A DNA stretch of 47,272 nt from JAVBSN01 sp031556525 (GCA_031556525.1 JAVBSS010000061.1:1-47272); one strand, 5' to 3'; shown: positions 1 through 9,507, counted from the stretch's first letter. The notes: a model not told the origin generated them from the sequence alone. Numbers and translations: made by a program.

Positions 1-93
1 TCTCTTACTTCTTAACCAACCTCCGATAGAAACCTCTTTATCTATATATTCACTTTGATTTCTAAATAACTCTTTAATATTAACTAATTCCAT
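1..93 (-). CDS. asnS: Asparaginyl-tRNA synthetase, N-terminal fragment (cut by window edge)
   Basis: Only the first 31 codons are in the window; the gene continues off the left edge. The protein starts MELVNIKELFRNQ and reaches the IGGWLRSKR segment, which matches the beginning of the OB-fold anticodon-binding domain of bacterial AsnRS (usual start MELVxIKxLYRN...GWVRSxR). It charges tRNA-Asn with asparagine in the cytoplasm. The ATG at 91-93 has a GAGGA ribosome site seven bases upstream (101-105) and a sigma-A-type promoter further up. Assignment rests on a short stretch, but the pattern is distinctive. Confidence 0.8.
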   Translation of the reverse strand, partial: MELVNIKELFRNQSEYIDKEVSIGGWLRSKR

Positions 94-138
94 GATAATA
101 TCCTCTATTTCTATATTTTACTTTTGCCTAGCCTTTTT

Positions 139-167
139 ATTCTACAATAATATACTAATCAATTCAA
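139..167 (-). promoter_or_regulatory. Sigma-A-type promoter of asnS
   Basis: On the minus strand TTGAAT (162-167) and TAGAAT (139-144) are separated by exactly 17 bases. Transcription would begin near 132, about 40 bases before the asnS ATG. Confidence 0.6.
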
Positions 168-192
168 GAACTTCTTAATTTTTATTACTTTT

Positions 193-230
193 AAAAAAAT
201 CAAATGGCACAAAAAAGTGCCATTTGATTT
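193..230 (-). terminator. Intrinsic terminator of the hybrid kinase gene
   Basis: A perfect 14-bp stem (197-210 with 217-230) closes a six-A loop. On the minus strand it is followed by a T run at 193-199. It starts ten bases after the kinase stop codon. Confidence 0.88.
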
Positions 231-239
231 CATTTTTAC

Positions 240-2048
240 TTATGCTTCACCATTTACATACTTATTAAGTACGTCTACTACATCATTTAAGTTATATGGT
301 TTAGCTATATAATCATCTAATTTTGCTTCTAATATACGTTCTTTATCACCAAACATAGCTCTTGCTGTTACTGCTATTATAGGAAGTCTCTTACGTCCTT
401 CTCTAAACTCGATCTTTCTAATCTCTTGAGTAGCTGCTAATCCATCCATAATTGGCATCTGTATATCAAATAACGCTGCATCATATTCTTTTTGTTTAAA
501 CAAGTCTATTGCCTTTTGACCATTTTCAGCAATATCATAAGAATATCCTGCCATTCCAAGCAACTTACCAATTACTTGTTGATTTACTGGTTCATCTTCT
601 GCAACAAGTATTCTTGCTTTACTTCTTCCAGATAGATTAATTGAAAATACTGCTGCATCCTCTTCAACTACTTGAACTGAATCTGCTTCTTTAATAACCT
701 TAATTGGAATCTCAACTATAAATGTTGATCCTACATCTTCCTTACTTTGAACAGTTATATTTCCACCCATTAACTCAACTATTTGCTTTGTAATAACTAG
801 ACCTAAGCCTGTTCCACCATATTTTCTAGTGTCAGATGCATCTACCTGACTAAATCTAATAAATAATTTACTCTTATTATTATCAGATATACCAATACCT
901 GAATCCGCTACAGCTATTCTTAATTTTAATCTATCTTTATTATCTTCAATTGTCGCAACTTTAACTCTTACTCCACCTTCAGAAGTGAACTTGATAGCAT
1001 TTGATAATAAGCAATTAAGTACTTGCCTAATACGTTGACCATCACTCTTAATTAACTTAGGAATATTACTTGCAAAGCTACAATCTAATGTTAATTGTTT
1101 TCCTTTGGCAATTGGAACTTGAGCATCTACAGTCTCTTCAATAGCTTCTACTACGTTAAATACTTCTTCTTTTAAGTTGTATTTACCTGCTTCAAGCTTA
1201 CTAATATCTAAAATATCATTAATAAGTCTTAATAATGTATCAGCACAGTTCTTTGCAGTTACTAAGTTATCTCTATAATCATCTTGTAAATCTTCTGCCA
1301 TAAGAGTAAGTTGTAACATACCTAAAATGCCATTAATAGGTGTTCTAATCTCATGTGACATATTTGCCAAGAATTCTGCTTGAGTCTTATATGCTGCATT
1401 AGCATCCTTAATCGCTTGTGAAAGCTTATTCTCTGTTTCTTTTTGTTCTGTAATATCAATAACAACCATGTTAATATAGTTAGATTCCGACTTATACATA
1501 ACTGTATTAAATACTTTGTTTAACTTCTCCATTGTAATCTCAACTGCAAGAAGTTCACCTAACTTAGTTCCTGAATTATTGTACGCTGCAAACCAAGCAT
1601 TAATATCTTGTAGTACATCTATCTTACTCTCGCCTAATACTCTTCCTGCATAATCCGAAGCATCAAGGTTAAAATAATTTCCGAAAGTTTCATTGGCATC
1701 TGTAATTCTATATCCGCTTATATGACCGCTTCCTGGCTCTCTTAATATTTCTGCCTGTGCAAATCCTATAGGAAGATTCAAAAACAACTTCTTATACTTA
1801 TCCCCTTTGGCTGTAGAAGTTTGTTCTTTTTTATTTACTAAAACTAAAGCTACTCCTATTAGTGCCGAACTAACAATAAACATTATAACTAATAAAACAA
1901 TTCCAAAAGTCTTACTACTCACTGTACCATTAATTAGCTTATCTGCATGACCTACATATAATAATATAATTATACCAGTCATAATCACATTTGCCACTAT
2001 TGCTACTACAGCTGTTTTTTTCCAATCTCCTAAAATCTTACTGTTCAT
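240..2048 (-). CDS. Membrane hybrid sensor histidine kinase (PAS-HisKA-HATPase-REC)
   Basis: Signal-transduction kinase of 602 residues. Two membrane segments near 13-32 and 47-70 leave a short external loop, so the sensing part is probably the cytoplasmic PAS-like region (about 85-205). HisKA follows with the phosphoacceptor His about 232 in FLANMSHEIRTP, then the ATPase domain with SNAIKF, DSGIGI and YGGTGLGLV. A C-terminal receiver carries Asp about 528 (FDIQMPIMDG) and Lys about 583 (AKPY). No output domain or partner regulator lies beside it, so phosphate probably moves to a histidine phosphotransfer protein elsewhere. I chose the ATG at 2048 because AGGAGG sits six bases upstream; in-frame ATGs further up have no such site. 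It is a single-gene unit with its own promoter and terminator. The signal is unknown. Confidence 0.9.
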   Translation of the reverse strand: MNSKILGDWKKTAVVAIVANVIMTGIIILLYVGHADKLINGTVSSKTFGIVLLVIMFIVSSALIGVALVLVNKKEQTSTAKGDKYKKLFLNLPIGFAQAEILREPGSGHISGYRITDANETFGNYFNLDASDYAGRVLGESKIDVLQDINAWFAAYNNSGTKLGELLAVEITMEKLNKVFNTVMYKSESNYINMVVIDITEQKETENKLSQAIKDANAAYKTQAEFLANMSHEIRTPINGILGMLQLTLMAEDLQDDYRDNLVTAKNCADTLLRLINDILDISKLEAGKYNLKEEVFNVVEAIEETVDAQVPIAKGKQLTLDCSFASNIPKLIKSDGQRIRQVLNCLLSNAIKFTSEGGVRVKVATIEDNKDRLKLRIAVADSGIGISDNNKSKLFIRFSQVDASDTRKYGGTGLGLVITKQIVELMGGNITVQSKEDVGSTFIVEIPIKVIKEADSVQVVEEDAAVFSINLSGRSKARILVAEDEPVNQQVIGKLLGMAGYSYDIAENGQKAIDLFKQKEYDAALFDIQMPIMDGLAATQEIRKIEFREGRKRLPIIAVTARAMFGDKERILEAKLDDYIAKPYNLNDVVDVLNKYVNGEA

Positions 2049-2079
2049 AAGCATCCTCCTCATATAATCGCATATATAA

Positions 2080-2108
2080 AATATATCTGTAAAACGAAAC
2101 ATTGTCAA
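2080..2108 (-). promoter_or_regulatory. Sigma-A promoter of the hybrid kinase
   Basis: TTGACA (2103-2108) and TATATT (2080-2085) with a 17-base spacer on the minus strand: a perfect -35 box and a near-perfect -10 box. Start of transcription about 2073, roughly 25 bases before the chosen ATG. This also argues against the longer reading frame start, which would overlap the promoter. Confidence 0.72.
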
Positions 2109-2141
2109 CGAGATAAATCAATTTCCTTTTATACTATTTCA

Positions 2142-3044
2142 CTAAAAATCATTGGCTAATTTTTTGATATACTCCGTTGTTGCTTCCTTCAGGTCATCTC
2201 TTTCTAACGCATAATCTAGCGTCGCCTTGATAAAACCGAATTTGTCTCCAACATCATACCTAATTCCCTCAAAGTCATAAGCATACACACTTTGGCTCAC
2301 CATTAACTTTCTTATTGCATCCGTTAACTGTATTTCTCCGCCAGCTCCTGCTTCTTGATTTCTTAATATTTCAAATATCTCTGGTGTTAAGACATATCTT
2401 CCTAATACCGCCATATTACTCGGAGCTTCATCAAGTTTTGGCTTCTCTACCATATCACTAAGCTTCACTCTCTTACCATTCGGTTTATGGCTCTTCGATG
2501 GCTCAACAATACCGTATTTACTTACATCCTCATCTGGAACAGCCTGAACTCCTACAACCGATGCATTTACATCATTATATGCTGTTATAAGTTGTCTTAA
2601 TGCTGGTGTTCCTCCCTTTGCATTTACAACATCATCTCCTAATAGCACCGCAAAAGGTTCATTCCCTATGAATGATTCAGCACAAAGTATAGCATGCCCT
2701 AATCCCTTAGGTTCTTTTTGTCTAACATAATATATATTTGTCATGTTTGCTATATCGCATATCATTTTATATTCTTCTTCTTTATTAGATTCTTTAAGCC
2801 TCTTCTCTAACTCATACGAACGATCAAAATGATTCTCCATACAATGCTTATTTGAATTAGTTATTACTAGTATCTCTTCTATTCCGCTACTAACTGCTTC
2901 TTCAACAATATATTGGATCGTAGGAACATCAACTATAGGTAACATTTCTTTAGGAATAGCTTTTGTAACTGGTAAAAATCTAGTTCCTAATCCTGCAGCT
3001 GGTATAACTGCCTTTCTTATAGTGTTATTACTTCTTCTGCCCAT
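2142..3044 (-). CDS. galU: UTP--glucose-1-phosphate uridylyltransferase
   Basis: Makes UDP-glucose from glucose-1-phosphate and UTP in the cytoplasm, for glycolipid, wall polymer and capsule synthesis. The 300-residue length is normal for bacterial GalU. The nucleotide-binding signature AAGLGTRFLPVTKAIPKEML is near the N terminus, followed by the DYVVE-like segments IVEEAVSSGIEEILV and the product-site region YGIVEPS and VEKPK. The ATG at 3044 has AAGGAG five bases upstream; its first 17 bases overlap the end of the YfhO-type gene, so the two are probably translated together. The phosphoglucomutase at 19425-21161 would supply its substrate. Confidence 0.93.
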   Translation of the reverse strand: MGRRSNNTIRKAVIPAAGLGTRFLPVTKAIPKEMLPIVDVPTIQYIVEEAVSSGIEEILVITNSNKHCMENHFDRSYELEKRLKESNKEEEYKMICDIANMTNIYYVRQKEPKGLGHAILCAESFIGNEPFAVLLGDDVVNAKGGTPALRQLITAYNDVNASVVGVQAVPDEDVSKYGIVEPSKSHKPNGKRVKLSDMVEKPKLDEAPSNMAVLGRYVLTPEIFEILRNQEAGAGGEIQLTDAIRKLMVSQSVYAYDFEGIRYDVGDKFGFIKATLDYALERDDLKEATTEYIKKLANDF

Positions 3045-5589
3045 TACTTCTCCTTCCCCCATATAAACATATAACAGCAAATGTCAACCACCCTGTAACT
3101 GTTATTATTATCCCTTTTTTCATTCCAACAGGAAAGTATTTCATATATATTGTATGTTCACCTGCTTCGATTGGAAACCCAATAAAAGCCCCTGCTTCTT
3201 TGTTAAATGTCACTTCTTCTTCATCAACATACAACGTCCATCCTTCATTATAAGGAATGGATGTATATACGGTTCCACCTATTTCAGTATTCAATATACC
3301 CTCTAAAGAATCATCACTATATGATGTAACCTCAATACCATATCTATCTAACTTCTCGTATACATCACAGAACGCATCATAATTAAATCCCGATAAACTA
3401 ATCTGTAACGTTCCACTATCAGTAGCATTATCATTTAATTCATATTCAAGAGTAATCTTCGTATCATTCGGATAATTTCCTACATGATACGTCTGTCCTT
3501 GAAATCTATCATAAGCAATCTCTGTATTATTAATCCATACTCTAATCTTCTTAATATTACTACCTTTTAAATTTGCATACAAATCTATATCTTGATTTAA
3601 TACAAAACTAACACTTACCTTGCAACCTACTACGTCTGTTCTTGTATAACTTATAACACCTGCATCTATATTTGCATCACAATTGTATCCTTCAATTTCA
3701 TAACTTGGTGAAATATTATAAAAAATATTACTTCCATCCACTGCTTCTTTGCAAAAATTATTTTGAACTTCAAAAACATCTGTATTATTATAGTCCCAAA
3801 ATTCCAAATCATTCACAACATATCCTATAGGTAAAACATATTGGTTTTTAAATATATCTAAACCTCCTATCAGGTTGAAATATTCAAAATCAATATTATT
3901 ATAGTTTCCTGGTCTTCCTAATACATACTTAACGCCAAACATAGCATTTGTAAGTGGTGTTGAACCCTTATACAAATATTCATTTGCTCCTGTATAAAAT
4001 CCTAATCTATTCATCGTTCTAACCATATCACCTTGCACGGTTGATCCAAATATTCCTATGCTTTTCAAGTTATGCCAAGTTGCCTCATCTAGCATAAGCG
4101 ATTTCAACAAATCTACTCTATAAAAATCTTCATCTATATCCTCTAAATAACCCGTAGCCTCAGTAAAATTCGCTGTATCCGCAAAGTATTTATCTCCACC
4201 TACACATCCATTTCTCCCGAACCCAACATACGCATTAACAATAATCTCTACCATCATTATTGATATCATAACTATATTAAATGTTCTTCGGCTCACATAT
4301 TCTAATTTATATATCATAATGACAATAAAATACACGCTTAGAATCATTGCTGTAGCAACATATACCCATATCTCATAATTATTGTGCTTCGCTGTAGCAT
4401 ATATAACAAAAGCCATCATTATTACATATGACAATATAACCCATTCTTTCTCTACCAACTTTATGTGTGTAAATATTTCATAAGCAATCACCAGCAATAC
4501 GAATATATACACAAAAGAAAATCTATTAGGTATACCATATTGATTATGAAAACCATGCCATATATAATTCAAGAATTCATTATTAAAGCTTACTACTAAG
4601 AATATTAACAATATGGAATATCTTATTTTCTTACCTAACGATATCTTCTTAGCAAATAGCCCCATTACAACCAAAAGAACAACTGCTATTCCACAATATA
4701 TATTAGTTCCACCATCAAACACTTGACTGTTTATTGGCTCAATTAAATACATATGTGTCTGCAGTATGTCTACAAAACTTCCATAAAAACTCTTCTCTGG
4801 TAAAACAAGATTTGCTGATGCCGTATCCGTAATTCCCAAATAAGAAGGGATTAGTATCATAGCCGCCATTGCTGCTGCTAAAATAGAAGTAAATGCAAAC
4901 TTAAAGCCTTGAACAATAAAAGTTTTTATACTCTTATGATTATAGGCAATGTACCACATTATAACAAATATACATATTATAAAACTTATATAATAATTAC
5001 ACCAAAATGAATAAAACATAGCCAATATATATATTACTGGTCTATCTTCATCTATTAATTTTTCTAATCCTAATATTATTATAGGGAATATTAATATACT
5101 ATCCATCCACATAACATTCCAATAATATCCTATAACATAATTACTAAAAGCATAGGCAAGAGAAAATGCAACAATGCTAATATCATTTCTTCTGACATTT
5201 TTCTTGTTCATTAAGTAGTTACAAAATGTAACACTACTTAATATAATCTTTATAGTAGCAATCAAACTAACTCCAACATATAAAGATTCTTTCTTAAACA
5301 ACAAGATAATCAAATTAATAGGACTTGATAGGTAATATGCCCATAGGGTTACAAAATCATTACCCATTCCTATATTCCATGAATACAATAAGCTTTTTCC
5401 TTCAGTTAACTTACTGTAATATTCCGAAAAGAAAGGTAAGTATTGATGTACTCCATCTACTAGCAATAATGAACTATTGCCAAAAGGGCCTATTCCAAGC
5501 ATTATCCACACACCTAACATAATAATGGTAGGTATTATAAATGATAAAAAATATACATTGTTATAATTTTTCTTCGCCCATGCTCTCAT
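3028..5589 (-). CDS. YfhO-family multi-span membrane protein (probable surface polymer glycosylation)
   Basis: An 853-residue integral membrane protein with about a dozen hydrophobic segments, mostly in residues 15-440, plus one at the C-terminal end, and a large extracytoplasmic domain between. The N-terminal region with LLVDGVHQYLPFFSEYYSKL and the SWNIGMGNDF segment is typical of the YfhO family. In Bacillus and Listeria, YfhO-type proteins glycosylate lipoteichoic acid outside the cell using a lipid-linked sugar; whether this one does is inference. Position supports it: galU (UDP-glucose supply) overlaps its end. It begins seven bases after the GH9 stop, with GGAG inside the end of that gene as the likely ribosome site. 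Confidence 0.85.
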   Translation of the reverse strand: MRAWAKKNYNNVYFLSFIIPTIIMLGVWIMLGIGPFGNSSLLLVDGVHQYLPFFSEYYSKLTEGKSLLYSWNIGMGNDFVTLWAYYLSSPINLIILLFKKESLYVGVSLIATIKIILSSVTFCNYLMNKKNVRRNDISIVAFSLAYAFSNYVIGYYWNVMWMDSILIFPIIILGLEKLIDEDRPVIYILAMFYSFWCNYYISFIICIFVIMWYIAYNHKSIKTFIVQGFKFAFTSILAAAMAAMILIPSYLGITDTASANLVLPEKSFYGSFVDILQTHMYLIEPINSQVFDGGTNIYCGIAVVLLVVMGLFAKKISLGKKIRYSILLIFLVVSFNNEFLNYIWHGFHNQYGIPNRFSFVYIFVLLVIAYEIFTHIKLVEKEWVILSYVIMMAFVIYATAKHNNYEIWVYVATAMILSVYFIVIMIYKLEYVSRRTFNIVMISIMMVEIIVNAYVGFGRNGCVGGDKYFADTANFTEATGYLEDIDEDFYRVDLLKSLMLDEATWHNLKSIGIFGSTVQGDMVRTMNRLGFYTGANEYLYKGSTPLTNAMFGVKYVLGRPGNYNNIDFEYFNLIGGLDIFKNQYVLPIGYVVNDLEFWDYNNTDVFEVQNNFCKEAVDGSNIFYNISPSYEIEGYNCDANIDAGVISYTRTDVVGCKVSVSFVLNQDIDLYANLKGSNIKKIRVWINNTEIAYDRFQGQTYHVGNYPNDTKITLEYELNDNATDSGTLQISLSGFNYDAFCDVYEKLDRYGIEVTSYSDDSLEGILNTEIGGTVYTSIPYNEGWTLYVDEEEVTFNKEAGAFIGFPIEAGEHTIYMKYFPVGMKKGIIITVTGWLTFAVICLYGGRRSNGQKK

Positions 5590-5596
5590 TTTTTCT

Positions 5597-7828
5597 CTAT
5601 TCTACTCCTGAAATCAAATATATAAGTGGTGAATTCCAATAAATTGTCACTTCATTACAAGAATAACTTTGCGCACTATCTGCATAGCATTTTGCTGCTG
5701 GTAAATCTTTAAGTACTTGTTTTGCATATGGATCTTCTAAGTCGCTATCTGGTCCACCTATTAACATACCAACCATACACTCTCCTGCTACTTGGGAAGG
5801 TCTGTGATGTGGATTGGATGGTGACAATGTACCATAACCTGTTACAAAACAATAAGTTGTTGCATTTGTTCCAAGTATATAATCTAAATGTGCTTTTGCC
5901 GCTTCTGTATATTCTTTCTTAGGTTCAATCTTGTTAGCCATTAATAACAACATACCATTATTAGCTACAGTCATATTACTTCCCCAAGGATAAGACTCTC
6001 CTACTGATACTCTATATCCATCTGATTTAGCAGTCTCAACAAACTTATCTGCTATAGCCAAGAACTTATCTTTTGCATCCTTATATGTAGTTGACGAATC
6101 TAGTGCCGCTTCCTCAGTTGTTAGATATGCATATAAACCATATGCTCCAACTTCTTGCCAACCAAGTCCTGAATAATTTTTATTCTTAATTATATTTTTA
6201 ATTACTTCTAAATATTTATCTTCGCCTGTTACCTTGTAAAGTTCAGCTGCTGCCCAGAAATATTCATCTCTACTACTATTATCGCCATATTCACCTGTTG
6301 CTATGTCACTTGGATTCTTAAATTCTGGTTCTGCTAAATTTTCAGCTAAATACTCATATGCTGCTTTAGATGCTTTTAAACATTTATCTGCATATGACTT
6401 ATTTGAACTTCTATATGCTTCACTTGCCATTGCCATTACTGCAGCAAAATCACCTGTTGCTGTTGTAGATATTGGTGAAACAATTAGCTCATCTGTCTCT
6501 TCTTCTGGCATAACTTCCCCTGGGAATACTGCACAAGTTACTTTATGATATACTCCACCAGTTGCAGAGTCTTGCATCTTTAACATCCAATCCAATTCGT
6601 ATTTTGCTTCTGCTAAAATAGCTTTTGAATTCTCCGAATCATTATCTGCTACTGTAAGTAAAAGATCTGCTACTGTCTTTGCTCCTGGAACTACATATCT
6701 ACCATAATCACCTGCATCATGCCATCCACCTGATACATCTATCGTTTTATTAGTTCCATATATTGTTGCCTTACTTGTATGACAAGCCTTGTGTGCAAAT
6801 GCTCCTGCATCTTTCTCTGATAGAGCAACTCCACATCTTTGCAAATATAGCATATTTATTACATCGCTATATACATCATCATATACATCATCACTAATTG
6901 TAAATGAATAAGATTCACCCATTGTCTCTGTTACTATTTTATATGTTCCTGCTTCTGTTAATGAAGAAAAATCTCCATAATAATTAGTCTCGTCTGCAGT
7001 CTTATTAACAAATTTATCATCAATAGTACCTGTATAGATTACTTTCTCTGATTCTGCATCAACTACGTTAAATTCTTTATCTGCCTTGTCGCCTCTAAAA
7101 ACAGCTATTTTATCATCAGTAGTCTTATAACCAACCTGATTAATATTAATATTCTTCTCTTCTATCTCTACAGCTTCATTAACTACTCTACCTGAATCAT
7201 CTATTATCTTAAGGCATACATTATCAAAATACATCTTATGAGGATCTACACCTTTTTCTGCTCCTACATGATTTCCTAAGTTAAAACACATTGATGGTGC
7301 TGGATCAGAATCATCTGTCATCTCAAATTCTACTTCAATAGTTGTATATTCAGTTGTAGCTTTCGCCTCTTTATCTGATATGTATGGATGATAATCTCCA
7401 CCATTAATCTGTATTCTCCATTCAAATTCTCTCTCAATATCACATTTAACATCAAAAGATAGTTGATACTTAACGCCTTGTTCTAAACCAAATCCTCCTC
7501 TATTGACTTGAACACAGTAATCTAAATCCCCTACTTTATCTACATTAACTATCATTTCTTCATCTTCAACTGCTATGCTACCTTGACCCATATTAGTATA
7601 TACAGTCCACTCACTAGCTCCATCACTAAAGTCTCCATTAGAAATCATATTAACGTAAGGATCCAATGCCTCCTCCGTTGCTTCCTCTGTCTCCTCTTCT
7701 GTTGCCTTCTCTGTTGTTACTTCTTCTGTTGTCACTACTTCCTCTGTTGTCGTTTCTGGCTTCTTCTCACAACCTGCTAATGATGCTGTCATTGCAAATA
7801 TTAATAGCCACGCTACCGTTTTTCTCAT
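5597..7828 (-). CDS. Surface lipoprotein glycoside hydrolase family 9 (endoglucanase/cellodextrinase) with CBM4/9-type domain
   Basis: A 743-residue lipoprotein: signal peptide with lipobox LAGC (Cys20), then a Thr/Glu-rich linker (about 24-54), a CBM4/9-like beta-sandwich (about 58-210, starting NMISNGDFSDG), the Ig-like CelD_N domain (about 226-312, NININQVGY) and the GH9 catalytic domain to the end. The catalytic Asp pair lies in WHDAGDYGRY (Asp371, Asp374) and the proton-donor Glu is Glu726 in CNEVTIYWNSPL; HHRPSQ is the conserved substrate-binding segment. It should hydrolyse beta-1,4-glucans on the cell surface. Its ATG overlaps the hisA stop by four bases (ATGA), with GGAGGG upstream, so it is coupled to a biosynthetic gene, which is unexpected. 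Exact substrate is unknown. Confidence 0.93.
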   Translation of the reverse strand: MRKTVAWLLIFAMTASLAGCEKKPETTTEEVVTTEEVTTEKATEEETEEATEEALDPYVNMISNGDFSDGASEWTVYTNMGQGSIAVEDEEMIVNVDKVGDLDYCVQVNRGGFGLEQGVKYQLSFDVKCDIEREFEWRIQINGGDYHPYISDKEAKATTEYTTIEVEFEMTDDSDPAPSMCFNLGNHVGAEKGVDPHKMYFDNVCLKIIDDSGRVVNEAVEIEEKNININQVGYKTTDDKIAVFRGDKADKEFNVVDAESEKVIYTGTIDDKFVNKTADETNYYGDFSSLTEAGTYKIVTETMGESYSFTISDDVYDDVYSDVINMLYLQRCGVALSEKDAGAFAHKACHTSKATIYGTNKTIDVSGGWHDAGDYGRYVVPGAKTVADLLLTVADNDSENSKAILAEAKYELDWMLKMQDSATGGVYHKVTCAVFPGEVMPEEETDELIVSPISTTATGDFAAVMAMASEAYRSSNKSYADKCLKASKAAYEYLAENLAEPEFKNPSDIATGEYGDNSSRDEYFWAAAELYKVTGEDKYLEVIKNIIKNKNYSGLGWQEVGAYGLYAYLTTEEAALDSSTTYKDAKDKFLAIADKFVETAKSDGYRVSVGESYPWGSNMTVANNGMLLLMANKIEPKKEYTEAAKAHLDYILGTNATTYCFVTGYGTLSPSNPHHRPSQVAGECMVGMLIGGPDSDLEDPYAKQVLKDLPAAKCYADSAQSYSCNEVTIYWNSPLIYLISGVE

Positions 7829-8613
7829 TGTCCATTCCCTCCGTTAATAAATTGTAATACTTCTTGATACTTCATAGGTCCTCCAAATAAACTTAACGCA
7901 CTTCCAATTGTAGCATCTAGCTTATTCTTACCTAATTCTTTTAATTCCGATAAATCTTCAAAAGTTCCTATTCCTCCTGCGTAAGTTATAGGAATCTTAG
8001 CCCAATCTCCCAATAATCTTGCTAAGTCTTTTTCTATTCCTGATGCTTTACCTTCAACATCTACAGCATGTATTAAAAATTCATCACAATACTTTGATAA
8101 TTCATCTAATGTATCCTCATTAAGTATTGTGTCTGTAAACTTCTGCCACCTATCTGTTACTATGTAATAATTATCATCCTTATATCTACAGCTTAGGTCA
8201 AGGACAATATGTTCTCTACCTACTTCTTCGAGTAATCTATTAAGATTATTATAATCAATGTAACCATTCTTAAATACATAAGAAGTAACTATTACATGAG
8301 TTGCTCCCATTTCTATAAACGTCTTTGCATTATCTGCAGTAATGCCGCCACCTATTTGTAAGCCATCCGGATATTCCTTCAATGCAATCGCTGCTTGCCT
8401 AACATCTTCTTCATAGTAATCTGAACCAACAGGATTAAGTATAATTATATGTCCGCCTCGAGTATTAGTATTCTTATACATCTTTGCATAAAAACCCGCA
8501 TCTTGCTCAGATACAAAATTCTCTAAAGCATAGTCTTGTTCATCTGTAAGACTTCCACCTACAATCTGTTTTACTCTTCCATTATGTATGTCTATACACG
8601 GTCTAAATCTCAT
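7825..8613 (-). CDS. hisA: Phosphoribosylformimino-AICAR ribotide isomerase, eukaryote-like HisA
   Basis: Fourth-step histidine enzyme, a TIM barrel that opens the ring of ProFAR to PRFAR. The N terminus MRFRPCIDIHNGRVKQIVGG carries the first catalytic Asp (Asp8), LQIGGGITADNAKTFIEMGA and TYAGGIGTFEDL are phosphate-binding loops, and HAVDVEGKASGIEKDL holds the second catalytic Asp. Wording and length (262 residues, with the DRWQKFTDT insertion) look more like the fungal/plant HIS6 branch than ordinary bacterial HisA. No other his gene is nearby. I start it at 8613, where GGAGAGG lies upstream; an in-frame ATG seven codons earlier has no clear site. It is the first gene of the GH9-YfhO-galU run. 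Confidence 0.85.
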   Translation of the reverse strand: MRFRPCIDIHNGRVKQIVGGSLTDEQDYALENFVSEQDAGFYAKMYKNTNTRGGHIIILNPVGSDYYEEDVRQAAIALKEYPDGLQIGGGITADNAKTFIEMGATHVIVTSYVFKNGYIDYNNLNRLLEEVGREHIVLDLSCRYKDDNYYIVTDRWQKFTDTILNEDTLDELSKYCDEFLIHAVDVEGKASGIEKDLARLLGDWAKIPITYAGGIGTFEDLSELKELGKNKLDATIGSALSLFGGPMKYQEVLQFINGGNGQ

Positions 8614-8652
8614 AAAACCTACCTCTCCACACATATTTTCACTGCTAAATTA

Positions 8653-8672
8653 AACGCAATAATAATTGCGTT
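8653..8672. repeat. Inverted repeat in the hisA leader
   Basis: AACGCAAT and ATTGCGTT (8-bp perfect arms, four-base centre) lie 40 bases before the hisA ATG. The position suits an operator or a leader hairpin. A weak TAGAAT -10-like box lies just upstream on the minus strand (8679-8684). Confidence 0.45.
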
Positions 8673-8710
8673 ACATAAATCACATTCTACCACATCTAAA
8701 ATAATAAATA

Positions 8711-8752
8711 AACCTACAAATACTTACGATTTTTACCATAAGCACATGTAGG
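8711..8752 (-). terminator. Possible terminator of spoIIR
   Basis: An imperfect stem pairs CCTACA/TGTAGG and CTTA/TAAG (8713-8752) soon after the spoIIR stop. The minus strand then becomes T-rich. It is weak because of internal mismatches. Confidence 0.45.
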
Positions 8753-8760
8753 CTTGTATT

Positions 8761-9477
8761 TTACTTGAAGAGTTTTTCTAATTCTTCTACTATTTTAAAT
8801 TTTGCTTCAACCTGAATATCTTCATCGTATATATTTTGTCCATTAAGTAATAGCTGTGTGTACTCTTCCTCGGTTAGTAAGTTCTTAATCTCTTCTTTGG
8901 ACTCTTCTGGCACTACTCCACTTGTCGCATCTATGAAACAGAGTGGTGGAAACATTACACACCACCAATTATCACCATTTCCTTCACCTATATCTATTCG
9001 TAAAGCTTGATATATTCCTGCTGGAAATACCATATCCCCATATTCTTTAATAGGGAATTCTTCCTCTGTTAGGTATACATTTACATCATAACTATATCCC
9101 TGTTCCGAAATCATGTCTAATGCTATTTCTCTAATATCATCCATGTTATCTTCAATAATCTCTTTGCTTTCATCTATGCTTTTGCTATCCTCAAGCAAGG
9201 GCTCTATATAATTTATTACTCCCTCTTTTACGTAGAGTTTTAATTTTTGATCTTCTGCATCATTACTATTAGCTCTTATGTGAAATCTTATTACTGCATT
9301 TGTTACATTATTTTTCTTATTCAAATCTATAATCGTTTCCGAATTGTCATTCATATTATCTACAGTTATGCTTTCCTTATCATTTATCTTGGTATATATC
9401 CTATCTAAATGTACAAAACCCATCCCAAAAAGGATTCCCATTATTGTTCCAATAAGTACAGTTCGTATAGCTCTCAT
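8761..9477 (-). CDS. spoIIR: Stage II sporulation protein R
   Basis: Forespore signalling protein that is secreted into the intermembrane space and triggers SpoIIGA to cleave pro-sigma-E. It has an N-terminal membrane or signal segment (about residues 5-25). The family signatures are clear: AVIRFHIRANSNDAEDQKLKLYVKE, here from about residue 60, and FPAGIYQALRIDIGEGNGDN followed by WWCVMFPPLCF. Length 238 is normal. AGGAG stands eight bases before the ATG at 9477; a GTG three codons upstream overlaps the ribosome site and is less likely. A sigma-F-type promoter lies directly upstream, as expected for a gene that must be on only in the early forespore. Confidence 0.93.
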   Translation of the reverse strand: MRAIRTVLIGTIMGILFGMGFVHLDRIYTKINDKESITVDNMNDNSETIIDLNKKNNVTNAVIRFHIRANSNDAEDQKLKLYVKEGVINYIEPLLEDSKSIDESKEIIEDNMDDIREIALDMISEQGYSYDVNVYLTEEEFPIKEYGDMVFPAGIYQALRIDIGEGNGDNWWCVMFPPLCFIDATSGVVPEESKEEIKNLLTEEEYTQLLLNGQNIYDEDIQVEAKFKIVEELEKLFK

Positions 9478-9507
9478 AATTATCACTCCTAATTTATTTG
9501 ATAATTA

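Noticed and set aside
7583..7857. Plus-strand frames rich in Leu, Cys and Pro opposite the GH9 N terminus
   Set aside because: They are the mirror of the Thr/Glu-rich linker codons; no ribosome site or family match.
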